The notes under the pieces are model-generated. The model was not told where the DNA came from, did no database searches, and saw only the letters and a program-made list of their open reading frames with translations. The position numbers were made by a program, and so were the translations under genes. From contig NZ_JALKCV010000011.1 in NCBI RefSeq assembly GCF_023634065.1, positions 115,044 to 179,043 on the forward strand: 64,000 nt of DNA. The letters are read 5' to 3'. The stretch is from Microbulbifer litoralis (GTDB taxonomy: Bacteria > Pseudomonadota > Gammaproteobacteria > Pseudomonadales > Cellvibrionaceae). Below are positions 20,801 through 28,205 of the stretch, piece by piece (position 1 is the first letter of the stretch; the number at the start of each line of letters is the position of its first letter).

Positions 20801-20970
20801 TCCGCAGGCAACCCAGGAAACCTGGTAATCACTACGGCCTCTCGAATCGTTATTTTAGGATCCTCCCTGGCGGGCAGAGAAAAATAACTGAAGAACCCAT
20901 GGATGATTGCCAGAATCAGGGAAAGTATAACTACAGCACGGTAACGATAGGAAAGCTGTGACAAATTCAT
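17875..20970 (-). CDS. RND-family efflux transporter, inner-membrane subunit
   Basis: 1031-residue AcrB-type proton-driven pump with twelve hydrophobic segments and two large periplasmic loops. Family motifs are visible: FPGLPAEQVENNITKALE near the N-terminus, GLLVDNAIVIAEDF in TM4 with the proton-relay Asp, and GIIINNAIVLIDRID in TM10. ATG 20970 (MNLSQLSYRYRAVV) is chosen because an earlier in-frame ATG at 21051 lies inside the adaptor gene. The adaptor stop is 10 bases upstream. The outer-membrane channel is not encoded here, so a TolC-type protein from elsewhere is needed. Low GC content matches the rest of the island. Confidence 0.95.
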   Translation of the reverse strand: MNLSQLSYRYRAVVILSLILAIIHGFFSYFSLPAREDPKITIREAVVITRFPGLPAEQVENNITKALEEHIRRIGEVEEIRSTSMRGKSIIHVEIHDRYFNLGQIWDEVREKVNTAKADLPKGTQDPVINDDFGDVAVVTIALTANDFSQYEQLEIAEHVRTKLYAVEGTQRVQLLGVQPQRIYIDFSEPLISELGLEPSELVSQLQARNIMPPAGIIETGAQRFALYVSGEYQSLSELERTELKLPHRQGTVRLKDLGQVRRGYVDPVEQAAYFNGRRAIVFAVSMLDGYSVLDYGDRISRVLNQIRETLPAGYHLDVMTFQADQVADAVYGVSANVIQTLIIVLCVVVIFLGVRTGLIVGSIIPVTMLVTIAVMGLLDLSLERMSLATLIIALGLLVDNAIVIAEDFKTRLEKGASRNEALKQTGDELSIPLLSSTLTTILVFLPLMLAETVSGEYTRSISIVIAISLMSSWLLSLTVTPILCHRFLKSDKENIESDEKIDVRFSDRFFRWMSFYYEKILLAIMHHRLLFLMSMLITLVFGVGVLKAVPKKFFPDSDRSQVLVYIDFPSDIAKNELDRKIKNISVRLKNDLRLKDNIESVVSYSGFGGPRFVLSLTPIDPAPNKGFMVINVENREDVEKTIDEVKVILSKEFPEIFSRVTKMFLGPSDSSLLEVQVKGPDRETIYSSAKDVIRILNEIRGTIDVKQSWEARIPSLRINVDQNQARKTGLTSSDIVQSLNGVINGFEFSQYRDGDRVIPMVLRYEDEKRSSLEHLSSLIVYPLNRQGMGVPLNQIAELELDNGYYRIDRENLVRSITVEARNRYMTAEDLVPKVRKELSKLEKNLPPGHWIEFDGVVIDSAEGKSALQANLPFCLCLIFVLLVAQFNSIKRPLLIVATIPLVIVGVAMGLLLMQAEFGFMVLLGIYSLAGIIINNAIVLIDRIDIDRKDHSYTVYEAIVRASVRRLRPIVMSTVTTVLGFLPLILGRDPLFYGMASAMTFGLAVGTIMSLGVIPVLYSYFLANKNDSRES

Positions 20971-20980
20971 GAACCCAACC

Positions 20981-22135
20981 TCAGTTGAACCGTTCAGGCC
21001 CTTCGCCGAGGATTGTGACGGCATCCCCGGCAGCAATAAATTCGCCACCACGAGAGACTATACGGTCTCCCACCAGTAAGTTTCCGGTTATGTTTGCATG
21101 CCCTTCATAGAGAGATATTACTTCAACATCAACTCGCTCAAGGCGTCTCTCTTCCGATACACGCAGTACATGAGCTTTCTCTTCAACATCATAGATTAGA
21201 GAGGTCAGGGGAATAGCTAGTCCAGGTACTCTATCTGCCTGCCGTCCTCTCGCGCTCTCCAATGTCAGGTGTACTTCAGCCGTCATCCCTGACCTGAGAG
21301 CCGGAACAGCGTTTTCAATCTTCAGTATCACGGGATATGTGTTGGAGGATCTTGATTGGGTTCCAATTTGGCTGATACGAGCGGAAATGTCTTTTATCCC
21401 CAGCGCTGGGAGCTCTACCAAGTGGCGCTGTCTTTCCTCGATCCGGCCAATCAGGTTTTCCGGTAAGTTCGTTTCAATTTCATAGCCATCCCTGTCAGAG
21501 ATAACCTCCAACAAAACCTGGTTGGGCGCTACCCGCTCTGAAGGTTCGACAAGGCGCTGACTGACTGAGCCGGAGAAGGGGGCTTTCAAGCGCGTCAACC
21601 GGAGATCTCTCTCAGCCAACATCCGGGAAACTCTGGCAGACTCATACCGCGACTTGAGAGTTTCCATAGAGGCTTTGGAGTTGTCCAACTGTGCCTGACT
21701 GATCACTCCCTTATCTATCAGCAAAAGGTGACGATCGTAATCCAGTTTTCGTTCACGATAAGCGGCGAGCGCTTCCATTTCATTAGAAATCGCAAGGGCA
21801 TTAGCCAATTGGTAGCGGCTCTCATCCAGCTCCGCCAGCACCTGTCCCGCCTCTACGGGGTCCCCGACATCGACAAAAATATGCTTGATTTCACCTTCCA
21901 CCTCAAAACTCAAAGCAGACTGTTCTGCCGCCTGTACTTCCCCCGCGAGAACGACGGTTTCTTTGTTGTCAGCTCTTTGCACCAACGCCGTATCCACCAG
22001 CCGTGGAATTGGTCCTATCGCATTTTCCTTATTGGATTCAGAGCAATTGCCAAGAAGAGCTACAACAAGTGCAAGAGCACCTACTTTGCATGCCCGGGTG
22101 GAGAAACGACGAAAAACGGTTCTCTGCTCATCCAT
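20981..22135 (-). CDS. RND efflux periplasmic adaptor (membrane fusion) lipoprotein
   Basis: 384-residue HlyD/AcrA-type adaptor linking the RND pump to an outer-membrane channel. Seen: basic N-terminus, a hydrophobic segment ending in a lipobox-like LLGNC (about residues 27-31), the split lipoyl/barrel-sandwich motifs VEGEIKHIFVDVGDPVEAGQVLAELD (77-102) and LKAPFSGSV (about 182-190), a helical hairpin between them, and C-terminal beta-barrel and membrane-proximal domains. It is the first gene of the pump operon and is followed 10 bases later by the RND gene. GC is about 50-55%, higher than in the genes downstream. Confidence 0.94.
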   Translation of the reverse strand: MDEQRTVFRRFSTRACKVGALALVVALLGNCSESNKENAIGPIPRLVDTALVQRADNKETVVLAGEVQAAEQSALSFEVEGEIKHIFVDVGDPVEAGQVLAELDESRYQLANALAISNEMEALAAYRERKLDYDRHLLLIDKGVISQAQLDNSKASMETLKSRYESARVSRMLAERDLRLTRLKAPFSGSVSQRLVEPSERVAPNQVLLEVISDRDGYEIETNLPENLIGRIEERQRHLVELPALGIKDISARISQIGTQSRSSNTYPVILKIENAVPALRSGMTAEVHLTLESARGRQADRVPGLAIPLTSLIYDVEEKAHVLRVSEERRLERVDVEVISLYEGHANITGNLLVGDRIVSRGGEFIAAGDAVTILGEGPERFN

Positions 22136-22153
22136 CGTATGGCTTCGCTTTTT

Positions 22154-22190
22154 TAATCAAGTGATCAAGAAACGTATAATCAATTGATTA
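22154..22190. promoter_or_regulatory. Paired palindromic sites upstream of the efflux operon, probable TetR operators
   Basis: A perfect 14-bp palindrome TAATCAATTGATTA at 22177-22190 is followed toward the gene by a near copy TAATCAAGTGATCA at 22154-22167 (12 of 14 identical). The two are 23 bases apart start to start and lie 18-55 bases before the adaptor ATG. The position in the likely promoter and the dyad symmetry suit a repressor such as the TetR encoded at the end of the operon. Confidence 0.7.
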
Positions 22191-22447
22191 AACTCACAAT
22201 ACCCATCCAGCTCCCAATAAATGAATTAAGCGCCCGTTATCGAGAGCAGTGGGAAAGTGAGAATTGCGTCTACTAACTGTGTCGCGAAACACAACAGCGA
22301 CCTCAAGGGCGGGAGTATCCGAGCGGTGAAATCAGCTGGTCAGCCAGCTTCAATTCTGCCATTCAGGTTGAGTAATGCGACTTAGCGGGAGGAACACCGA
22401 ACCTGCCGGTGAACAGATACGCGGGAAAACTGAAATTCAGGGAGTGT
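22191..22447. other. Intergenic region at the right edge of the AT-rich island
   Basis: No supported gene. Composition rises from AT-rich near 22200 to the GC-rich background by about 22300. I see no tRNA end, integrase remnant or insertion-sequence end. rseC ends at 22448. Confidence 0.6.
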
Positions 22448-22897
22448 TCAGGGGGATTGTGAGGGCTCGATACGCAGCAGCATCGGTGCGTAGGCCGGAT
22501 CGGCCGCGTGGCGGCGGCTGTGCCAGCGCACCAGCGCCGCGCCGCCCAGCAGGCCGGCCAGGCCGCCAGCGATGGCTCCCGCCTCGCCGCCCGCCGCGTC
22601 ACCGGCCAGCGCGGCCAGCAACAGTGTCACCAGCGGCAGCAGGTAGATCAGCAGGGCACTGCCTGCGAGCGTGTTTTCGCCGATGCCGATCACGGCAGTG
22701 TCATTGAGGGCGATGTCGTCGGGGTCCCAGCTGTTGAGGGCAACACGGATACGCGACGCACTGGAGAAGTAGTCGCCGAGCAGCCCGGTGCCGCAGCCGG
22801 CCCTGGCGGAGCAGCCGTGACAGCCGCTGCGCTGTATCGTCTCGACCCAGATGGCACCGGATTCGATGGCCACAATCCGACCGCGCTCTTCCAACAT
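22448..22897 (-). CDS. rseC: RseC/MucC family inner-membrane protein
   Basis: 149-residue RseC/MucC protein, a modulator of the sigma-E response also linked to SoxR reduction. Seen: N-terminal MLEERGRIVAIESGAIWVET, a Cys cluster C-x2-C-x5-C at about residues 26-35 (GCHGCSARAGCGTG), and two membrane segments at about 77-98 and 105-124. It follows rseB in the usual rpoE-rseA-rseB-rseC order. In Pseudomonas mucD would come next; here the efflux/biosynthetic island does. Confidence 0.92.
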   Translation of the reverse strand: MLEERGRIVAIESGAIWVETIQRSGCHGCSARAGCGTGLLGDYFSSASRIRVALNSWDPDDIALNDTAVIGIGENTLAGSALLIYLLPLVTLLLAALAGDAAGGEAGAIAGGLAGLLGGAALVRWHSRRHAADPAYAPMLLRIEPSQSP

Positions 22898-22921
22898 AAG
22901 CCAGGGATCTCGCTCGAAGCC

Positions 22922-23989
22922 TCAACCGCTGGCGGAGACAGATCCGGCTACACGTCGCGCCGTGGTGTCGGGAATCTCCCCCACCACCGTCACGGTGTAG
23001 TCGACGCCATCCACCTCGATGCGGTCCATATAGGCCACGGTGGCTCCGCGGATGGCGCGCCCCTTGAAATCCAGTTCCGGCCCCAGGCGCTGCACGAATA
23101 CGGTAAACACGCTGAGCCCGTCGCTGAACACCAGCATATCGCCATCGGCCAGCGGGCGCACCGATACCGGCTCGAAGCCGGCCGGCAGCCAGCCCAGCTG
23201 CCAGCGACTCTGCGCCAAGGCGCATGCACCGCTGTTGTCGATCCGGCGCGCACTGTCGGATTTCGGCTCCAGTTCAGTGTCCTGAATCGGCGACAGGTCG
23301 AGGCGCACAAACTGGTAGCGCTCGAGCACGCGGCCCTGGGTACCCACCAGCATGGATTTCAGCGGCAGGCCGGTCTCGCGATCCAGGCTTACCACCATGC
23401 CCAGGCGGTCCCGATCGCGCGGGCGCGCTTCAATCACCACCGCATCCCGGTCGGCGATACGCTCGCTGCCGCGGAGAATAAAGTGATAGGTCTGCTGGAC
23501 ATCCGCACTGCTGGCGCCACGCCAGAGTTCAGTACGCGCCAGCGGGTTGCCGGTGCGCTCGCAGCTGTCGCTGCTGCCGTGGCTGATCAGTTCGCGGGGC
23601 TCACCGCTCAGGTAGCGCACCCGCTCCACCTGCTGCCCCTCGCGGACGGCGTGTACCACTTCGAGGGTTTCCAGCACACCGGCGTGTTCGAATGTCACCA
23701 GGCCGCTGTATTCCAACCCGGTCACCGCCCGGCTCAGTTTTTCCAGCCAGTGATTCACATCCGTTCGCCCGCTGTCAGCCGGTCCGAAACCGGTGGTCGC
23801 ATCGGCGCCGGACGCGGCCGCCGCCCCCTGTTCTGGGGCGGCAACACTGTCGTCCGGGGCCGGTGCGGGGGCAGATGGCGCTTGAGCAGTCGCCAGGGAA
23901 GAAAAGATCAGCAGTGCCGACAGCGGCAGGCCGCCGGCCTTGCGGAGTCGCCGCAGCGGGGCGCGAAGGGAAACAGCTCGCTTCCGCAC
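22922..23989 (-). CDS. rseB: Sigma-E factor regulatory protein RseB/MucB
   Basis: Periplasmic RseB protects the anti-sigma factor RseA from DegS cleavage and senses mislocalised lipoprotein and LPS signals. 355 residues with a signal peptide (about 1-36), a LolA-like N-terminal domain (WLEKLSRAVTGLEYSGLVTFEH) and a C-terminal domain ending in VVGEIPDTTARRVAGSV. I chose GTG 23989, which follows the rseA stop by one base (TAG-C-GTG) and gives a proper signal peptide. The longer frame from 24028 would overlap rseA. Confidence 0.93.
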   Translation of the reverse strand: MRKRAVSLRAPLRRLRKAGGLPLSALLIFSSLATAQAPSAPAPAPDDSVAAPEQGAAAASGADATTGFGPADSGRTDVNHWLEKLSRAVTGLEYSGLVTFEHAGVLETLEVVHAVREGQQVERVRYLSGEPRELISHGSSDSCERTGNPLARTELWRGASSADVQQTYHFILRGSERIADRDAVVIEARPRDRDRLGMVVSLDRETGLPLKSMLVGTQGRVLERYQFVRLDLSPIQDTELEPKSDSARRIDNSGACALAQSRWQLGWLPAGFEPVSVRPLADGDMLVFSDGLSVFTVFVQRLGPELDFKGRAIRGATVAYMDRIEVDGVDYTVTVVGEIPDTTARRVAGSVSASG

Positions 23990-23990
23990 G

Positions 23991-24680
23991 CTACATCCCC
24001 ACCTGCTCGCCGTAGGTGGCGCGGGCAAAGGGCACCATGCCCTGGTTGCCGACGTGGGCCGCCTGCTCGGAGTGTTTGATCATCACCCGGTTCAGGTGGC
24101 GCATCAACTCGGGAGTCGGCACCTGCTGCACGGCCGCCTGCCCGGCGACGCCCGGCTGCTGGTCGGGCACCAGGCGCGGAGCACCGGTACTGACGGAGCG
24201 GGTGCTGGGCGCCGGCACGTAGAATCCGGACGGTTGCGGCGACGACTGCACAGGCTGCTGTACCGGGCGCTCCGCCTCGGCCAGCATATCGCCACCCGGC
24301 TGCGGCTGGGACAGCTGCTGCACACCGAAAACCGCGGCAAAGGCCACGGTGGCGGCTACTGCGCCGCGGGAGACCGGGCGCCACCAGCGGCTGCGGGTCA
24401 GTTGCCCGGCCGCTTCAGCGGCGCCGCTGCCCGACTGGGACAGGGGTTCCTCCCGATCGATGGCCGCGGAGATGCTCGTCGCCAGGCCGCCGTCCACCGG
24501 CGCCACCTGCTCGCGCCGCAGCGCGCTGGCGGCCAGGTGGTAGCGCGACCAGCGCGCGCCCATCTCGGCCGACGCAGAACTGGCCTTCAGCAGGCGCTGC
24601 AGCTCCAGCTCACCGGCCTCGCCGTCCATCAACGCCGACAGCGACTCGTTCAGTCGATCCTGATGATTCCCGTGAGACAT
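23991..24680 (-). CDS. rseA: Anti-sigma-E factor RseA/MucA
   Basis: 229-residue single-span anti-sigma factor that holds RpoE at the inner membrane until regulated proteolysis. The N-terminal RseA domain is clear (ESLSALMDGEAGELELQRLL, residues 12-31; RWSRYHLAASALR). A membrane segment lies at about 107-124. The periplasmic part contains the RseB-contact region near ELMRHLNRVMIKHSEQAAH and ends in VGM. It is encoded 166 bases after rpoE. Confidence 0.94.
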   Translation of the reverse strand: MSHGNHQDRLNESLSALMDGEAGELELQRLLKASSASAEMGARWSRYHLAASALRREQVAPVDGGLATSISAAIDREEPLSQSGSGAAEAAGQLTRSRWWRPVSRGAVAATVAFAAVFGVQQLSQPQPGGDMLAEAERPVQQPVQSSPQPSGFYVPAPSTRSVSTGAPRLVPDQQPGVAGQAAVQQVPTPELMRHLNRVMIKHSEQAAHVGNQGMVPFARATYGEQVGM

Positions 24681-24846
24681 ACGGGTAAACCCTCTCTGTG
24701 CAATCGTTTTTCAGCGCCTCGGGGACGCCCTTCTTTCGCAGACCGGCCCCGATACCCGGAGGCACCTGGCCGCTGCTACCTATGACCCGGTATCCGTCCG
24801 TTTGTTTCCCCCGCGGGAAAATATTTTGGTGGCCACGTTCATGCCG

Positions 24847-25461
24847 TCAGCCCCGGTCATCCAGGGGCTCGGGCTCGCCCGCCATGACCGCCTGGACAGT
24901 GCGATCGATGGCTTCCCGGGCGCGGAAGATCCGCGAGCGCACCGTGCCCACCGGGCAACCCATGACCTCGGCGATCTCCTCGTAGCTGAGACCCTCCATC
25001 TCGCGCAGGGTCACCGCGGCCCGCAGGTCCTCGGGCAACGCGCGGATGGCATCGTGTACGGCGGACTCCAACTGGTCGCGGAACAGCTGGTTTTCCGGGG
25101 TCTCGTTGTCCCGCAGCAGATCGGCGCCGGAATAGTACTCGGCGTCCTCCAGATCCACGTCGGACGACGGCGGACGGCGACCGCGGGAGACCAGGTGGTT
25201 CTTGGCGGTATTGATGGCGATGCGGTACATCCAGGTGTAGAAGGCGCTGTCACCGCGGAAGTTGGCCAGTGCCCGGTAGGCCTTGATAAAGGCCTCCTGG
25301 GTCACGTCCTGCACTTCCGCGTGGTCCTTGATAAAACGGCTTACCACTGCGAGGATCTTGTGCTGATACTTGAGCACCAGCAGGTCAAAGGCGCGCTTGT
25401 CTCCCTTCTGAACCCGCTCTACCAGCTGGCGGTCACTCGGTGACGCCTGTTGCCCTGTCAT
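24847..25461 (-). CDS. rpoE: RNA polymerase sigma factor RpoE/AlgU
   Basis: ECF sigma factor of 204 residues that controls the envelope-stress regulon. Region 2 is seen in ILAVVSRFIKDHAEVQDVTQEAFIKAYRALANFRGDSAFYTWMYRIAIN (across about 36-85), and region 4 in ALPEDLRAAVTLREMEGLSYEEIAEVMGCPVGTVRSRIFRARE (about 140-183). It is divergent from nadB, as in E. coli and Pseudomonas. A sigma-E-type promoter upstream suggests autoregulation. Confidence 0.97.
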   Translation of the reverse strand: MTGQQASPSDRQLVERVQKGDKRAFDLLVLKYQHKILAVVSRFIKDHAEVQDVTQEAFIKAYRALANFRGDSAFYTWMYRIAINTAKNHLVSRGRRPPSSDVDLEDAEYYSGADLLRDNETPENQLFRDQLESAVHDAIRALPEDLRAAVTLREMEGLSYEEIAEVMGCPVGTVRSRIFRAREAIDRTVQAVMAGEPEPLDDRG

Positions 25462-25528
25462 CCCCTACTCCCATAAGCAGCCGCACCGCGGCCCTGGTTT
25501 GAGCCGGCGGCGTTTTTTCTGTGGTGAT

Positions 25529-25557
25529 GGAGACACGGGAGTCGAGACATAAGTTCC
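25529..25557 (-). promoter_or_regulatory. Probable sigma-E-dependent promoter of rpoE
   Basis: On the minus strand GGAACTT (25551-25557) is followed after 17 bases by TCTCC (25529-25533). The -35 is an exact match to the sigma-E/AlgU consensus and the -10 begins with the required TC. It lies about 70 bases upstream of the rpoE ATG, which fits autoregulation. Confidence 0.65.
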
Positions 25558-25612
25558 GGGCCAAATCGACGAATCTGAAGTTGGCGCTATACTACGCCAC
25601 CGCCAAACATAA

Positions 25613-27229
25613 ATGAAATATATGAATGCACAGGTAAATTACGACGTTCTGGTCATCGGCAGCGGCGCCGCCGGCCTCACCCTGGCGCTGAAGCTGGCGG
25701 CCCGCTATCGGGTGGCGCTGTTGTCCAAGCAGCGGCTGCGGGACGGCTCCACCTGGTTCGCCCAGGGGGGGATTGCCGGGGTGCTCGACGACGCCGACTC
25801 GGTGGAATCGCACATCGCTGACACATTAGACGCGGGGGCGGGCCTCTGCCACCCGGACGCCGTGCGCATGACCGTGGAACACAGTACCGCCGCCATCCGC
25901 TGGCTGATCGACCAGGGTGTCAGCTTCACCCGCGAGGACGGCGACTACCACCTGACCAAGGAGGGCGGCCACAGCCACCGTCGCATCATCCACAGCGCCG
26001 ACGCCACCGGTCGCGCCGTGCACAGCACCCTGATCGACAAGGTGCGCGAGTCTGCCAATATCGACTGCTTCGAACACCATATCGCCCTGGACCTGATCCG
26101 CCAACCGGATCCCACCAGGGGCCGCTTCCGCTGCGCCGGGGCCTATGTCTACAACAAACAGAGCGAGGAAGTGGAACTGTTCGAGGGCCGCGCCGTGGTG
26201 CTGGCCACCGGCGGCGCCAGCAAGGCTTACCTCTACACCAGCAACCCGGACGGCGCCAGCGGCGACGGCATCGCCATGGCCTGGCGCGCCGGCTGCCGGG
26301 TGGCCAATATGGAGTTCAACCAATTCCACCCCACCTGCCTCTATCACCCGAAGGCCAAGGCGATGCTGGTGACCGAGGCCCTGCGCGGAGAGGGCGCGCA
26401 CCTGAAGCTGCCGGACGGCAGCCGCTTCATGCAGAACTTCGACGGGCGCGGCGAGCTGGCGCCGCGGGATATCGTCGCCCGCGCCATCGACCACGAGATG
26501 AAACGCCTGGGGGCCGACTGCCTCTACCTGGATATCTCGCACAAGGACGCGGATTTCGTGCGCGAGCACTTCCCCACCGTCTACAGGAACTGCCTGCAGT
26601 ACGGTATCGATATCACCAGGGAGCCGATCCCGGTGGTGCCCGCCGCCCACTACACCTGTGGCGGCGTCATGGTGGACCGGCACGGCCGCACCGACCTGGA
26701 CCAGCTCTACGCGATCGGCGAGACCACCTTCACCGGCCTGCACGGCGCCAACCGCCTGGCCAGCAACTCGCTGCTGGAGTGCCTGGTGTACGCCCGCGCC
26801 GCGGCCCTGCATATCGAGGAAACCCTCGACGGTGTCCAGCCGCCACGGGAGGTAGCCGCCTGGGACGCCTCGCGGGTGACCGATTCCGATGAAGACGTGG
26901 TGATCTCGCACAACTGGGACGAGCTGCGCCGCTTTATGTGGGACTACGTGGGTATCGTGCGCACCCGCAAGCGCCTGCTGCGGGCGGAGCACCGGGTGAA
27001 AATGCTGCAGAGTGAAATTCGCGAGTTCTACGCCAACTACAAGGTCAGCAGCGACCTGATCGAGCTGCGCAACCTGGCGCTGGTGTCCGAGCTGATCATT
27101 CGCTCGGCCCTCGACCGCCGCGAGAGCCGCGGCCTGCATTACTCGCTGGATTATCCCGGCCTGCGCGAGCTGGCGATGGACACCATCCTGGTGCCGGAGA
27201 ACTTTGCCGACCAGCGGCAGTTTGTCTGA
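25613..27229 (+). CDS. nadB: [10 protein letters not shown] oxidase
   Basis: FAD enzyme that oxidises [10 protein letters not shown] to [14 protein letters not shown], the first step of de novo NAD synthesis with NadA. 538 residues, the normal length. Seen: [13 protein letters not shown] (FAD Rossmann motif near residue 15), [25 protein letters not shown] motif ([18 protein letters not shown]) and [25 protein letters not shown]. The C-terminal helical domain is complete. ATG 25613 is annotated; ATG 25622 is equally possible, as neither has a clear ribosome-binding site. It is divergent from rpoE. Confidence 0.96.
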   Translation: MKYMNAQVNYDVLVIGSGAAGLTLALKLAARYRVALLSKQRLRDGSTWFAQGGIAGVLDDADSVESHIADTLDAGAGLCHPDAVRMTVEHSTAAIRWLIDQGVSFTREDGDYHLTKEGGHSHRRIIHSADATGRAVHSTLIDKVRESANIDCFEHHIALDLIRQPDPTRGRFRCAGAYVYNKQSEEVELFEGRAVVLATGGASKAYLYTSNPDGASGDGIAMAWRAGCRVANMEFNQFHPTCLYHPKAKAMLVTEALRGEGAHLKLPDGSRFMQNFDGRGELAPRDIVARAIDHEMKRLGADCLYLDISHKDADFVREHFPTVYRNCLQYGIDITREPIPVVPAAHYTCGGVMVDRHGRTDLDQLYAIGETTFTGLHGANRLASNSLLECLVYARAAALHIEETLDGVQPPREVAAWDASRVTDSDEDVVISHNWDELRRFMWDYVGIVRTRKRLLRAEHRVKMLQSEIREFYANYKVSSDLIELRNLALVSELIIRSALDRRESRGLHYSLDYPGLRELAMDTILVPENFADQRQFV

Positions 27230-27311
27230 CTCGGGACTTTCGGTAGGGGCAGCTCAATGGTGCGCACGGCGCACCCTTGTTGCTCTCTGCAGGATAGGTA
27301 GAGCGCATCAG

Positions 27312-27342
27312 GTAGCCCGGATGGAGCGCAGCGGAATCCGGG
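27312..27342 (+). repeat. GTAGCCCGGATGGAGC dispersed repeat, copy 1
   Basis: 31-base REP-like unit beginning GTAGCCCGGATGGAGCGCAG. It recurs inverted at 31734-31764 and as an opposed pair at 38721-38816. It lies between the convergent nadB and ygfX genes. Confidence 0.7.
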
Positions 27343-27377
27343 GATCTCACCGCCCCTAACTCCTGTACCACCCTCCC

Positions 27378-27827
27378 CTAGCGCGAAAAACGCAAGGCAA
27401 CCTGCAACCGCCGCCAGTCGTCGGAACCCATACTGTCCCGCGCCAACACCAGCCGCAACCGCCGCCCCTGCAGATCGCGCCCGTTGATCACCAGCAGCCA
27501 GCGCCACAACACCAGCTCGCCGCCGAATTCAAATTCCCGCTCGATGCCGTCGCCCCCCAGCCAGAACCAGCGCCGCTCGCGGGTACTGATCGATCCGCGC
27601 ATCGAGCACAGTCGCCGCCATTCCCACCTGGCACAGGCGACAACCAACAGAACCAGCGGCCACAGCAACAGAGGCTGCAGCCGGCACCACCACAGCAGCG
27701 CCAGCGATTGCAGGACCATCAGGCAGAGAAAAGCGGACAGGAGTCGGGACGGCGCCACGGCACAGTTCAGCCGGGCGCTGCGCTCCAGGTACTGCGGGTA
27801 ATTACTTCTGGAGACCGGTATTGTCAC
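27378..27827 (-). CDS. YgfX-like (CptA) small membrane protein
   Basis: 149 residues with a hydrophobic hairpin at about 29-66 (FLCLMVLQSLALLWW and LWPLVLLVVACA) and a C-terminal soluble region. YgfX/CptA proteins are encoded next to the succinate dehydrogenase assembly factor SdhE; some have been described as toxins that act on the cytoskeleton. The identification rests on size, the paired membrane segments and position. The annotated GTG at 27827 overlaps sdhE by 26 bases, indicating translational coupling. Confidence 0.7.
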   Translation of the reverse strand: MTIPVSRSNYPQYLERSARLNCAVAPSRLLSAFLCLMVLQSLALLWWCRLQPLLLWPLVLLVVACARWEWRRLCSMRGSISTRERRWFWLGGDGIEREFEFGGELVLWRWLLVINGRDLQGRRLRLVLARDSMGSDDWRRLQVALRFSR

Positions 27828-28047
27828 GAATGATCTGCACTATGCGCTGCAGCTCCGGATCGCTGGGATCCTCGCGGCGCAGAAACCAGGCGAACAGGTC
27901 CTGGTCCTGCTCGTCCAGCAGCTTCTGGTAGCGCTGCTGGTCCTCCGGCTCCAGTGTCTCGTAGACATTGTCCAGAAACGGCAGCAGTACCAGGTCCAGT
28001 TCCAGCATACCGCGGCGGCTGGCCCAAAACAGGCGATTGCGATCCAT
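27802..28047 (-). CDS. sdhE: FAD assembly factor SdhE
   Basis: 81-residue protein that helps attach FAD covalently to succinate dehydrogenase. The diagnostic RGxxE motif is visible near the N-terminus (SRRGMLELD), followed by YETLEPEDQQRYQKLLDEQDQDLFAWF. I chose ATG 28047 because the longer frame upstream has no homology. It precedes ygfX and is divergent from ygfZ, an arrangement also seen in E. coli. Confidence 0.92.
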   Translation of the reverse strand: MDRNRLFWASRRGMLELDLVLLPFLDNVYETLEPEDQQRYQKLLDEQDQDLFAWFLRREDPSDPELQRIVQIIRDNTGLQK

Positions 28048-28205
28048 ACTTCGTATCCCGGTTGACCGACGCCGGCAGAGCAGAATTGCACCGGCGTCCT
28101 TGAATTGCGCGCAGTATAACCGCCGGCCCGGCGCAGTGCACAACTTGAAATCCCCGCGCCAACCCCCAAATAATACCAGCACAGGCAACCCGAACAGGAA
28201 GTATC

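Noticed and set aside
9258..22135. Bromopyrrole branch (Bmp1-Bmp4) or an NRPS/PKS core in the cluster
   Set aside because: No carrier protein, adenylation, ketosynthase or prolyl dehydrogenase gene is encoded; only the phenol-type genes are seen.
8008..22447. Integrase, transposase or tRNA attachment site at the island edges
   Set aside because: I looked at both edges and found none; transfer is argued from composition and broken gene order only.
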